From NCBI RefSeq assembly GCF_020447305.1, contig NZ_CP095732.1:1210501-1274500 (forward strand): 64,000 nucleotides of DNA, given 5' to 3'. The DNA is from Abyssibius alkaniclasticus (GTDB lineage Bacteria > Pseudomonadota > Alphaproteobacteria > Rhodobacterales > Rhodobacteraceae). The notes under the pieces are model-generated. The model searched no databases. It was not told where the DNA came from and worked only from the letters and a program-made list of their open reading frames with translations. This document shows, in pieces, positions 33,779 to 42,602 of the stretch. Numbering within the stretch: the stretch's first letter is position 1; each line of letters starts with the position of its first letter. The position numbers and the translations under genes are program-made.

Positions 33779-33915
33779 TGCGCTTCTTTCTGCCTAGCCA
33801 AGTGGATCGGGGCGAATTGTCACGGTTGGAAACATTTTGAAGCCAAGGGTAATATTTACGCTTGAAGAAACCAACCTTTTTTTCGCATTTGCCGGGGCGG
33901 TGACGATAAACCCAC

Positions 33916-33944
33916 TTGTTATAAATCTAGCCAAGGCTATATTT
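33916..33944 (+). promoter_or_regulatory. mntH promoter overlapped by a probable MntR operator
   Basis: TTGTTA (33916-33921) and TATATT (33938-33943) form a promoter with a 16-base spacer. An inverted repeat with 10-bp arms and one mismatch, AAATCTAGCC (33923-33932) and GGCTATATTT (33935-33944), spans the spacer and -10 box, the expected place for an MntR repressor. The nine bases CTAGCCAAG recur at 33794-33802 just before mntR. Confidence 0.6.
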
Positions 33945-33970
33945 TGCAGCAATAGCAAAGGCGGCCAGGA

Positions 33971-35257
33971 ATGATCAGCACCGAACGCACCCGACAAGGC
34001 ATGGCCGATGTCCTTTCCGGACAGCGCCGCGGCCTGTTCAGCCGGTTCCTGTTCGTGGGGCCGGCGGTTATCGCGTCTATCGCCTATATGGACCCCGGAA
34101 ACTACGCCACGAATATTCAGGCCGGGGCGGGATACGGGTATCAACTGCTTTGGGTCGTGCTGATGGCGAACCTCATTGCCATGCTGTTTCAGGGGCTGTC
34201 GGCGCGACTGGGCATCGTGACCGGCAAGAATCTGGCCGAAATCTCGCGCGACAATTTCCCCAGGCCCGTGGTCTGGGGCATGTGGGCGGTCAGCGAGGTT
34301 GCGGCGATGGCCACCGACCTGGCCGAGTTTCTGGGTGGCGCGATTGGCCTGTCGCTGCTGTTCGGCCTGCCGCTGATCTGGGGCATGGCGGTGACGGCGA
34401 TCGTTACCTATGGCATATTGATCTTCGAGCGGCACGGGTTTCGCACGATGGAACTTATCATCGGCACGATGGTTGCGATCATTGCGCTTTCCTATCTTGT
34501 CGAACTGGTGATCGCGCCGGTCGATTGGGGCGCGGCGGCAACGGGCCTTGTTACCCCGGCTTTGCCCGATGGCGCGGCACTCACGATTGCGGTGGGCATT
34601 ATCGGTGCCACCGTCATGCCGCACGCGATTTTCCTGCATTCCGGCCTGACACAAAGCCGCGCCACAATTCGCAACGAAGGCGAGCGCCGCCGCATCCTGC
34701 GGTTTTCCAATATCGAGGTCGTCGTGGCGCTGGCGATTGCCGGCATGGTCAACATGGCAATGGTGATCATGGCGGCCAGTGCGTTCAACCAGGGCAATAG
34801 CGGCGTTGCCGAAATCGAAACGGCCTATTACCTGCTGACGCCGCTGCTTGGCTCGGCGGCGGCGGCTGTGTTTCTGGTCTCGCTGATCACGTCGGGCATC
34901 TCAAGCTCGGTCGTCGGCACGATGGCGGGGCAGATGATCATGCAGGGGTTCTTGCATTTTCAGGTGCCGATCTGGCTGCGCCGACTGGTCACCATGCTGC
35001 CCGCCTTCGGCGTGGTCGCGCTGGGCTATAACGCAACCGATGCTCTGGTCATGTCACAGGTTGTGCTGTCCATCGCTTTGCCGGTTCCAATGATCGCCCT
35101 GATTATCTTCACATCCAGACGGGATGTCATGGGGTCTTATGTGACAGGTCCGTTCGTCAGGGCGCTGTCATTCGCCGGGGCGACTGCCGTTCTTGGCCTT
35201 AATTTCGTTCTTCTCGCGGCAACATTCGGCCTGCCGATCCCGTTTTTGCAAGGATAA
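33971..35257 (+). CDS. mntH: NRAMP-family manganese transporter MntH
   Basis: A 428-residue proton-coupled divalent-metal importer with about eleven membrane segments. The metal-binding 'DPGNY' of the first segment is at residues 41-45, and 'MPHAIFLHSGLTQSR' holds the second conserved metal motif of segment 6. The ATG at 33971 lies 27 bases past the predicted -10 box. Divergent pairing with mntR and the operator in its promoter imply induction under manganese starvation. Confidence 0.94.
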   Translation: MISTERTRQGMADVLSGQRRGLFSRFLFVGPAVIASIAYMDPGNYATNIQAGAGYGYQLLWVVLMANLIAMLFQGLSARLGIVTGKNLAEISRDNFPRPVVWGMWAVSEVAAMATDLAEFLGGAIGLSLLFGLPLIWGMAVTAIVTYGILIFERHGFRTMELIIGTMVAIIALSYLVELVIAPVDWGAAATGLVTPALPDGAALTIAVGIIGATVMPHAIFLHSGLTQSRATIRNEGERRRILRFSNIEVVVALAIAGMVNMAMVIMAASAFNQGNSGVAEIETAYYLLTPLLGSAAAAVFLVSLITSGISSSVVGTMAGQMIMQGFLHFQVPIWLRRLVTMLPAFGVVALGYNATDALVMSQVVLSIALPVPMIALIIFTSRRDVMGSYVTGPFVRALSFAGATAVLGLNFVLLAATFGLPIPFLQG

Positions 35258-35388
35258 CCGGCACGGCAATCGCACAGGTGATGCGCATTGAAGCACCGGT
35301 TTGGAAGGCCGGGGCGGCACCGCCAGCGCAAAACCTGGGCGAATTGAAAATTTGGCTGCGCTTCCCCATATGATGAGCGGGAGGCCGT

Positions 35389-36081
35389 ATGTTTCGCATT
35401 GCCAGTTACAATATCCGAAAGTCCATCGGGCTGGATTACCGGCGCGACCCGCTGCGCGTGCTGGGCGTGGTCAATAGCCTTGCGGCCGATATCGTTGCCC
35501 TGCAAGAGGTTGACCGCCGGTTCGGCACCCGCAAAAGCAGCATTCCTGCGGCTTTGCTGAAGGATGAAACCGACTATTTTGCGCTGGATGTGGCCACACG
35601 GAATGGCAGTATCGGCTGGCATGGCAATGCGATTTTGCTGCGCCGCGGCACAAGGGTGACGCGCATTTCGCGCATTGATCTGCCGGGGCTGGAGCCGCGC
35701 GGTGCCGTCTCGGCCGATCTTGCGCTGGCCAGTGGCCCGCTGCGGGTGGTGGGCCTTCATCTGGGGCTGCGCAGCAAGGACCGGCGCACGCAATCAGCAG
35801 CACTTGTGGAACATCTGAAAACCCTGCCCGACATGCCCGCCATTGTGATTGGTGACTTCAACGAATGGAGCCAGCAGGGCCGCAACCTGACCGCGCTTCA
35901 CAGCGTGCTTGATATGCATGTGCCGGGGCGCAGCTACCCTACGCAGCGCCCGGTTGCCCAGTTGGACCGGATCGCCCATAGCCGCGACTTGCGGGTGGAA
36001 AACAGCGCCGTGCATCGCTGCAAGTCGGCAGCGCGCGCGTCGGACCATTTGCCGATCTGGGCCGATATGGCCCGCGCCTAG
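35389..36081 (+). CDS. Endonuclease/exonuclease/phosphatase family hydrolase
   Basis: A 230-residue EEP-fold hydrolase. The metal and catalytic motifs are in order: 'ASYNIRKS', 'VALQEVDRR' (metal-binding Glu), 'LHLGLRS', 'VIGDFNEW' and the terminal 'SDHLPIWA' (catalytic Asp-His). Members cut DNA, RNA or phospholipid/inositol phosphates, and the substrate cannot be decided here. No signal peptide is visible. It converges on topA with a six-base gap. Confidence 0.87.
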   Translation: MFRIASYNIRKSIGLDYRRDPLRVLGVVNSLAADIVALQEVDRRFGTRKSSIPAALLKDETDYFALDVATRNGSIGWHGNAILLRRGTRVTRISRIDLPGLEPRGAVSADLALASGPLRVVGLHLGLRSKDRRTQSAALVEHLKTLPDMPAIVIGDFNEWSQQGRNLTALHSVLDMHVPGRSYPTQRPVAQLDRIAHSRDLRVENSAVHRCKSAARASDHLPIWADMARA

Positions 36082-36087
36082 CGCCGT

Positions 36088-38697
36088 TTATTCGGCTTTT
36101 TTCCGTGCTGCGGGCTTTTTGGCAGCGGCTTTCTTCGCCGCCGGTTTTTTCTTCGCCGTCGGTTTTTTGGCGGCTGTCTTGCGCTTGGGTTTGGTTGCGG
36201 CTTTGGCGTTGATCAACCCGATCGCGGCTTCAAGCGAAATATCCTCGGGCGTGAGTTCCTTGGGAATGGTCGCGTTGATCTTTTCCCATTTCACATAGGG
36301 GCCATAGCGCCCGGGCATCACGGCAATCGGCCCGCCTTCGGGGTGGTCGCCAAGTTCACGCAAGGGCTTGGCCGCCGCACCACGGCCCGCGCCGCCACGC
36401 GCGGCCTTTTGCGCGATGATTTCAACGGCGTGGTTCATGCCTATGGTGAACAGTTCGTCGGCATCCTTGAGGTTGGCATATAGTTTGGACGGCTTGCCGC
36501 CCTCCTCCTCCGCAGGTTTGTGCCACAGCACATAGGGGCCGAATCGTCCCAAATTTGCCTCGATCTCACCACCATCCGGATGGGTGCCAATGGCACGCGG
36601 CAGCGACAGCAGGTCGAGCGCTTTTTGCAGGTCCACCGCATCGGGCGCCAGCCCCTTGGGCAGCGAGCTGCGCTTGGGTTTGGGTTCCTCTTCCGTCACC
36701 TCGCCAAGCTGCACGAAGGGGCCATAGCGGCCGACGCGCAGGCTGACGGGCAGGCCGTTATCGTCATGGCCCAGCAGCTTGCCATCGGGGCCGATATCGC
36801 CGTTGATATCGCCGGAAAGCGGGCGGGTGTAGCGGCATTCGGGGTAATTCGAACATCCAATAAAGGCCCCGCCGGAGCGCGCGGTTTTCAGGTTCAACTG
36901 CCCGTTGCCGCAGGTTTTGCAAATGCGCGGCGTCGGGTCTTCGGGCGTTTTGGGGAAGAGATGCGGCTCCAGCACCTCGTTGATTTTCTCAAGCACATCG
37001 GTGATGCGCAGCTCTGCCGTCTCACCAATCGCGGCCGAAAAATCGCGCCAGAAACGTGCCAGCAGCACCTGCCAGTCCTCATCGCCGGCCGAAACCTTGT
37101 CGAGGTCGTCTTCCAGCGCGGCGGTAAAATCATATTCCACATAGCGGCGGAAGTAATTCTCAAGGAAAATGGTAACCAGGCGACCCTTGTCTTGCGGGAT
37201 GAGGCGGCCCTTGTCCTTGGCGACATAATCACGGTCCTGAATGGTGGTGATCACGCTGGCATAGGTCGAGGGGCGGCCAATGCCCAGTTCTTCCATGCGT
37301 TTCACGAGCGTCGCCTCGGTATAGCGCGGCGGCGGCTGGGTGAAATGCTGCTCGGGCGTCACCGCCTCTTTGAGCAGCTTTTCGCCCACGGCAAGCTGGG
37401 GCAGGCGGGCGTCATCATCTTCGGCCACATCGTCGCGGCCTTCCTGATAGACCTTCAGAAAACCTTCGAACACAACCACCTGGCCATTGGCGCGCAGCAG
37501 CACCTGGCCATCTTGCGCACCAATATCAACGGCCGTGCGCTCCATGCGGGCGGCTTCCATCTGGCTGGCGATGGTGCGCTTCCAGATCAGGTCGTAAAGC
37601 TTGCGCTCGTCACCATCCAGCCGCAGCTTTTCGGGCGATTTATCCATTTCCGTGGGGCGAATACATTCATGCGCTTCCTGCGCATTCTTGGCCTTGTTCT
37701 TATACATGCGCGGCGATTTGGGCAGGAAACTTTCGCCAAATCGGGCGCGGATCGCATCGCGCGCGGCCATCACGGCCTCGGGCGCCATGTCAATCCCGTC
37801 GGTCCGCATATAGGTGATGTGCCCGGCCTCATACAGGCGCTGGGCGGCGCGCATGGTGGTTTGCGCACCAAAGCCGTGCTTGCGGCTGGCTTCCTGTTGC
37901 AGCGTCGAGGTCATGAAAGGGGCCGAGGGGTTGCGGCTGGCGGGCTTGGCTTCGACATTCAGCACGGTAAGGTCGCGGCTTTTGACCGCCTGCACCGCAA
38001 GGCTGGCATCGGTTTCATTGGCAAGGTCGAATTTGTCGAGCTTCTTGCCGGCAAGCTCGATCAGCCGCGCATCAAAGGCAGCGCCGCGCGGGTTGGTCAG
38101 CGCGGCGGTCACGCTCCAATATTCCTGCGGTTTGAAGGCTTCGATCTCCATCTCGCGCTCGACAATCAGCCGCAAACAGACCGATTGCACACGCCCAGCC
38201 GAGCGCGAGCCGGGCAGTTTGCGCCACAGAACGGGTGAGAGTTTGAAGCCGACAAGATAGTCCAGCGCACGGCGCGCCAGATAGGCGTTGACCAGCGGCA
38301 TATCGATTTCGCGCGGGTTTTCCATTGCCTTGGTCACGGCGGCCTTGGTGATGGCGTTGAACACCACACGCTCCACATGGGTGGTTTTCTTGATGGCGCG
38401 GCGTTTGAGCAGCGCCTCTTGCAAATGCCATGAAATCGCCTCGCCCTCACGGTCGGGGTCGGTTGCAAGGATGAGCGTGTCGTCATCCTTCAGCGCATCG
38501 GCAATCGCCTTGACATGCTTTTGCGAGGTGGTCGCCACCTCCCAGAGCATCTCGAACTTGTTGTCGGGGTCGACCGAGCCGTCTTTTGGCGGCAGGTCGC
38601 GCACATGGCCATAAGAGGCCAGAACCGTATAGCCCGGGCCCAGATACTTGTTGATTGTCTTGGCCTTAGCGGGGGATTCGACAACGACGACGGCCAT
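36088..38697 (-). CDS. topA: DNA topoisomerase I
   Basis: An 869-residue type IA topoisomerase that relaxes negative supercoils. The N-terminal Toprim domain starts 'MAVVVVESPAKAKTINKYLG' and includes 'DPDREGEAISWHL'. The catalytic Tyr is Tyr296 in 'ITYMRTDGI'. The C-terminal region has one Cys4 zinc ribbon ('CKTCGNGQLNL', 'CSNYPEC') and several repeats around 'GRYGPFVQ', 'GRFGPYVLW' and 'GRYGPYVKW'. It ends in a Lys/Ala tail resembling histone H1. The start at 38697 is fixed by the family N terminus; 23 upstream codons are leader. Confidence 0.96.
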   Translation of the reverse strand: MAVVVVESPAKAKTINKYLGPGYTVLASYGHVRDLPPKDGSVDPDNKFEMLWEVATTSQKHVKAIADALKDDDTLILATDPDREGEAISWHLQEALLKRRAIKKTTHVERVVFNAITKAAVTKAMENPREIDMPLVNAYLARRALDYLVGFKLSPVLWRKLPGSRSAGRVQSVCLRLIVEREMEIEAFKPQEYWSVTAALTNPRGAAFDARLIELAGKKLDKFDLANETDASLAVQAVKSRDLTVLNVEAKPASRNPSAPFMTSTLQQEASRKHGFGAQTTMRAAQRLYEAGHITYMRTDGIDMAPEAVMAARDAIRARFGESFLPKSPRMYKNKAKNAQEAHECIRPTEMDKSPEKLRLDGDERKLYDLIWKRTIASQMEAARMERTAVDIGAQDGQVLLRANGQVVVFEGFLKVYQEGRDDVAEDDDARLPQLAVGEKLLKEAVTPEQHFTQPPPRYTEATLVKRMEELGIGRPSTYASVITTIQDRDYVAKDKGRLIPQDKGRLVTIFLENYFRRYVEYDFTAALEDDLDKVSAGDEDWQVLLARFWRDFSAAIGETAELRITDVLEKINEVLEPHLFPKTPEDPTPRICKTCGNGQLNLKTARSGGAFIGCSNYPECRYTRPLSGDINGDIGPDGKLLGHDDNGLPVSLRVGRYGPFVQLGEVTEEEPKPKRSSLPKGLAPDAVDLQKALDLLSLPRAIGTHPDGGEIEANLGRFGPYVLWHKPAEEEGGKPSKLYANLKDADELFTIGMNHAVEIIAQKAARGGAGRGAAAKPLRELGDHPEGGPIAVMPGRYGPYVKWEKINATIPKELTPEDISLEAAIGLINAKAATKPKRKTAAKKPTAKKKPAAKKAAAKKPAARKKAE

Positions 38698-38737
38698 GCA
38701 AGACTCCGGAAATAACTGGGTTCGGTTTGGGCGCGGA

Positions 38738-38766
38738 ACATGTGGGGCATGTGGGGCGCTTGTCAA
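38738..38766 (-). promoter_or_regulatory. Candidate topA promoter containing a 9-bp tandem repeat
   Basis: On the minus strand a perfect TTGACA (38761-38766) is followed after 17 bases by ACATGT (38738-38743), a weak -10. CATGTGGGG is repeated in tandem on the plus strand at 38739-38747 and 38748-38756, within the spacer and -10 area. Confidence 0.4.
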
Positions 38767-38800
38767 CCGCTCATTATTTTGAGGGCAGGATTGCGCCGCG

Positions 38801-39958
38801 TTACGCGGTTTTCATCACGCGCCCACCGGGGGCGCGGGCGATGGCGCCCTGCATTTCCAACTCCAGCATCGCGCCAAGCACCTCGGGGGCGGGTTGGGCA
38901 AGATCGCGGATCAGCGCATCTTCATCAATCGGCGTGGTGGAGAGCAAGGCCAGGATGCGGGCCGGCAATTCGGTCGGGGCCAGCATTTCGGCGGCTTGCG
39001 GCGGGCTTGCGGCAGATGCGTGGATGAAGGCGGGCGCGCGGCGCGGGGGCGGGGCGCCCAAAGCCTCGATCACATCATCAATGCCGCGTAGCATGGGTGC
39101 GCCATCGCGGATGAGCATGTTGCAGCCGCTTGCGCGGCCATCATAGGGGTGGCCGGGCACGGCCATGACCTCGCGCCCGGCATCAAGCGCAAGCCGTGCG
39201 GTGATCAGGCTGCCGGATTTGGCGGCGGCCTCGATGACCAGCACCGCCTGCACCATGCCCGCCACAATGCGGTTGCGGGCCGGAAAATGCCGCGCCTGAG
39301 GCTGTGTGCCGGGGGCGAGTTCAGTCATGCAGACCCCGCGTTCGGGAATATCGGCGGCGAGCTTTGCGTTCTCGGGCGGATAAACCACATCCAGCCCGCC
39401 CGCCATCACCGCCACTGTGCCATGCGGCACCGCGCCCATATGCGCCGCCGTATCAATGCCGCGTGCAAGGCCGGAGACAACGACAAACCCCGCCTCGCCA
39501 AGCTCATCGGCCAGTTTCTGCGCCATGCGCATCCCAAGCGATGAGGCATTGCGCGCCCCGACCATAGCGACCAGCGGGCGCATCAGCACATCGGTGCGGC
39601 CCTTGCACCACAGCAGCGGCGGGGCGCTGGGCAGGCCAGACAGGGCGGCGGGATAATGCGCCTCGCCCATGCAGAGCATCTGCGCGCCAAGCTTGCGCGC
39701 AGCCTTCATTTCGGCGCGGATCACGCCTTCGGGGCAGGGTTCATAATTGGCAACGCCAGCAGCGGCGGCGACATCGACCAGTGCCGCAAGTGCCGCCCTG
39801 GCATTGCCATGTTCGGCCATAAGGCGGCGAAAGGTGGTCGGCCCAACGCGGCGCGAGCGGATCAGGCGCAGCCAGTCAAACCGCGCCGCATCATCCATCG
39901 GCGGGGCAATAAGCGCGGTGTCATGCGCATCTTCGGCAAAGAAATACTCGGTCTCCAT
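38801..39958 (-). CDS. dprA: DNA processing protein DprA
   Basis: A 385-residue protein that loads RecA on incoming single-stranded DNA during transformation or gene-transfer-agent uptake. The N-terminal SAM-like part ('WLRLIRSRRVGPTTFRRL') precedes the Rossmann core with 'MVGARNASSLGMRMAQKLA', 'VVSGLARGIDTAAH', 'FPARNRIVAGM' and 'SGSLITARLALDAGREV'. A C-terminal winged helix is present ('ILALLSTTPIDEDALIRDL'). A CtrA-like site lies 40 bp upstream. It shares strand and probably transcript with topA downstream. Confidence 0.95.
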   Translation of the reverse strand: METEYFFAEDAHDTALIAPPMDDAARFDWLRLIRSRRVGPTTFRRLMAEHGNARAALAALVDVAAAAGVANYEPCPEGVIRAEMKAARKLGAQMLCMGEAHYPAALSGLPSAPPLLWCKGRTDVLMRPLVAMVGARNASSLGMRMAQKLADELGEAGFVVVSGLARGIDTAAHMGAVPHGTVAVMAGGLDVVYPPENAKLAADIPERGVCMTELAPGTQPQARHFPARNRIVAGMVQAVLVIEAAAKSGSLITARLALDAGREVMAVPGHPYDGRASGCNMLIRDGAPMLRGIDDVIEALGAPPPRRAPAFIHASAASPPQAAEMLAPTELPARILALLSTTPIDEDALIRDLAQPAPEVLGAMLELEMQGAIARAPGGRVMKTA

Positions 39959-39997
39959 CGCGCCCCCGTGGTTTGGGGGAGTGTGGGGTGGGGATGG

Positions 39998-40012
39998 TTA
40001 ACAGCGCGTAAA
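39998..40012. promoter_or_regulatory. CtrA-like binding site upstream of dprA
   Basis: TTAA (39998-40001), seven bases, then TAAA (40009-40012), a seven-of-eight match to the CtrA consensus TTAA-N7-TTAA. It lies between the tldD stop and the dprA start. In Rhodobacter capsulatus, CtrA is reported to control dprA and other DNA-uptake genes needed by gene-transfer-agent recipients. Confidence 0.5.
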
Positions 40013-40026
40013 CGATGCCGGGCGCG

Positions 40027-41454
40027 TCACACCCCGGACCCGCCCACCGTCAGCCCGCCAATCAGCAGGGTCGGCTGCCCCACGCCGACCGGCACCCATT
40101 GGCCGGCTTTCCCGCAGGAACCAAGGCCCGGGTCCATCGCCATGTCATTGCCGATCGCGCGGATGTTTTGCAGCGCGGTGGCACCGTCACCAATCAGCGT
40201 GGCACCCTTGACCGGCGCGCCGACCTTGCCGTTCTTTACGCGATAGGCCTCGGTGCAGGAGAACACGAATTTGCCGTTGGTAATATCGACCTGTCCGCCG
40301 CCAAAGCCCACGGCATAGATGCCGTTCTTGATCTCGGCGACCACATCTGCGGGGTCGGCCTGGCCACCCAGCATGATGGTGTTGGTCATGCGCGGCATGG
40401 GGGCGTGGGCGTAGGATTGGCGGCGGCCATTGCCGGAGGAGCCTGTGCCCAGCAGGCGGCCATTCTGGCGGTCATTCATATAGCCGACGAGGATGCCATC
40501 CTCGATCAGCACATTGCGCGCGCTTGGCGTGCCCTCGTCATCAAAGGTGATGGAGCCGCGACGGTCGGGGATGGTGCCATCATCGATTACATTCACGCCG
40601 GGGGCGGCCACGCGGCTACCCATCAGTTCGGAAAATACCGACGATTTCTTGCGGTTGAAGTCACCCTCCAGCCCGTGGCCAACCGCCTCGTGCAGCATGA
40701 TGCCGGGCCAGCCATTGCCAAGGGCGACATCCATCATACCGGCCGGCGCGTCTTCTGCCGACAGGTTCACCAGCGCAATGCGCAATGCCTCGGCCACCAA
40801 ACCTTGCCATGTGTCCGGCGTCATCAATTGCGCCAGCCCGTGCCGCCCGCCGCCAGCCGCCATGCCGGTTTCGCGCCGCCCGTCATGCTCGACAATGACC
40901 GAAACGTAAAACTGCGCCATTGGCCGCGTATCGGCAAACTGGCTGCCCTCGGGGCGCAGAATGACCACCTCTTGCAGGCTGGCATTCAGCCGGGCTGACA
41001 CCTGAACCACGCGGCGGTCGAGCGCGCGGGCATAGTCGTTAAGCGCGGCCAGCAGGTTCACCTTGCTGGTAAAATCCGCATCGGCAATCGGGTCGATCTC
41101 GGCGTAAAGGTGGCGGTTGGTGCTGCGCGGGCCGTCGGCCAGCACTCCACCGCCCGCACCCACGGCCAGCCGCGCGGTTTCTGCCGCGCGCTTCAGGGCT
41201 GATTCGGAAATCTCGGTGGAATGCGCATAGCCCGCCGCCTCGCCGCGCACAGCGCGCAAACCAAAGCCTTCGGCCGCGTCATAGCTTGCGTTTTTCAGGC
41301 GCCCGTCATCAAAAACCAAAGATTCCGACCGGCGGCGCTCAAAAAACAACTCGCCATCATCGGCACCATTGGTGGCAGCGCGCAAAACTGACAGGGCTGA
41401 GTCGATTTCGAGTTGAGAATCAAAAGGGCTGAAGGGGGTAAGCTGTTCGGGCAT
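40027..41454 (-). CDS. tldD: Metalloprotease TldD
   Basis: A 475-residue metalloprotease that acts with TldE/PmbA to degrade unfolded peptides, including RiPP precursors. The zinc motif is 'MLHEAVGHGLEGD' (HExxxH), followed by 'IDDGTIPDRRGSITFDDEG' and a C-terminal beta-rich domain with 'CTEAYRVKNGKVGAPVKGATLIG' in part. The partner gene is not within the window. The protein is cytosolic. It ends 68 bases before dprA. Confidence 0.94.
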   Translation of the reverse strand: MPEQLTPFSPFDSQLEIDSALSVLRAATNGADDGELFFERRRSESLVFDDGRLKNASYDAAEGFGLRAVRGEAAGYAHSTEISESALKRAAETARLAVGAGGGVLADGPRSTNRHLYAEIDPIADADFTSKVNLLAALNDYARALDRRVVQVSARLNASLQEVVILRPEGSQFADTRPMAQFYVSVIVEHDGRRETGMAAGGGRHGLAQLMTPDTWQGLVAEALRIALVNLSAEDAPAGMMDVALGNGWPGIMLHEAVGHGLEGDFNRKKSSVFSELMGSRVAAPGVNVIDDGTIPDRRGSITFDDEGTPSARNVLIEDGILVGYMNDRQNGRLLGTGSSGNGRRQSYAHAPMPRMTNTIMLGGQADPADVVAEIKNGIYAVGFGGGQVDITNGKFVFSCTEAYRVKNGKVGAPVKGATLIGDGATALQNIRAIGNDMAMDPGLGSCGKAGQWVPVGVGQPTLLIGGLTVGGSGV

Positions 41455-41663
41455 GTCACTCTTTCTGGTCGCAGATTTGCCAAGCTTGGCGCGGGTTGCG
41501 ACAATTTGCGAGGTAAAAAGCGGCCTATTGCCGCAAACGGATCGCTTGTTATCTGTGGCGTAATATGGTCAATCATGAACAACAAACAACCGCGCTTTGT
41601 GCTGCTTTATGCGGCATGGGCGCAAGACGGCGCCCCGGCGCCTTTGATAACGGGAATGAAAAC

Positions 41664-42575
41664 ATGCGGATTGGCAAGTTTGTGAATGGGCTGACGACGG
41701 GGCTTATGTCGGTGTTTGTCGGGGTTATGCTGGCTGGGGGCGCCCGGGCACAGGACATGCTGGGCGAGCTTGAAACCGTCGGCAAGCCGCAGGCGCAGGG
41801 CTATACTTTCCAGCCCGCCGCAACCGAACTGGCCTCGGACATTCACTGGCTGCACAACTTCCTGATGTGGATCGTAACCGCGATTACCATTTTCGTCGTG
41901 CTGCTGCTGGTCTGGGTGATCGTGCGCTACAACAAGCGCGCCAACCCCACGCCTGCGCGCTTTACCCATAACACCCCGATCGAGCTGATCTGGACGATCG
42001 TGCCGATTCTCATTCTGATCGTGATCGGTTCGCAGTCCCTGCCGGTTCTGTTTCGTCAAATGGAAATTCCTGAAAGCGATATCACCATCAAGGCCACCGG
42101 GCAGCAATGGTATTGGGAATATGACTATCCGCAAAACGGGGTCAGCTTTGCGGCCATCATGCTGGCGCGCCAGGATCTTGCGGAATATGGCTATGCCGAT
42201 GACGAATATCTGCTGGCCACCGATAATGCGATGGTCGTTCCGGTTGGCGCCGTTGTAAAAATGCTGATCACATCGCCGCTGGAAGGTGTCATCCATTCAT
42301 GGACCGTGCCCGCCTTTGGTGTGAAGCTTGATGCCGTGCCGGGCCGTTTGCAGGAAACCTGGTTCCAGGCCGACCGCGAGGGTGTATATTTCGGCCAATG
42401 TTCCGAGCTTTGCGGGCTGAACCATTCCTACATGCCGATCACCGTAAAGGTTGTCAGCCCCGAAGCCTATGCCGCGTGGCTTGAAAGCATGGGCGGCACA
42501 ACTGCCGAGGCAACCGCCGATGCAGGCGCTGCAACTGCTGGCGCAGAGCAGGTGGAACTGGCCGCGGCCGAATAA
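41664..42575 (+). CDS. ctaC: Cytochrome c oxidase subunit II
   Basis: A 303-residue subunit of the aa3 oxidase. A signal peptide ends near 'GARAQ', two membrane helices follow ('[21 protein letters not shown]', seen in part, and '[19 protein letters not shown]'), then the periplasmic CuA domain with '[11 protein letters not shown]' and the copper ligands in '[15 protein letters not shown]' plus an upstream His in '[11 protein letters not shown]'. An Ala/Glu-rich tail is typical for Rhodobacteraceae. The start at 41664 gives the signal peptide; the frame extends 33 codons further upstream without one. It heads the cta cluster. Confidence 0.95.
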   Translation: MRIGKFVNGLTTGLMSVFVGVMLAGGARAQDMLGELETVGKPQAQGYTFQPAATELASDIHWLHNFLMWIVTAITIFVVLLLVWVIVRYNKRANPTPARFTHNTPIELIWTIVPILILIVIGSQSLPVLFRQMEIPESDITIKATGQQWYWEYDYPQNGVSFAAIMLARQDLAEYGYADDEYLLATDNAMVVPVGAVVKMLITSPLEGVIHSWTVPAFGVKLDAVPGRLQETWFQADREGVYFGQCSELCGLNHSYMPITVKVVSPEAYAAWLESMGGTTAEATADAGAATAGAEQVELAAAE

Positions 42576-42602
42576 GTGGGTGCAGACACACCCAAGGAAG
42601 CA

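Noticed and set aside
35258-35388. Terminator or small RNA between mntH and the EEP hydrolase gene
   Set aside because: No stem followed by a T-run and no clear promoter seen; left as unassigned spacer.
36520-38238. 572-codon open frame antisense to topA
   Set aside because: topA has the Toprim and active-site Tyr motifs; the opposite frame is a composition artefact.
41455-41663. FNR or other redox-regulator site before ctaC
   Set aside because: A TTGCGACAATTTGCG stretch was seen, but it does not match TTGAT-N4-ATCAA, and no good -35/-10 pair was found at normal spacing.
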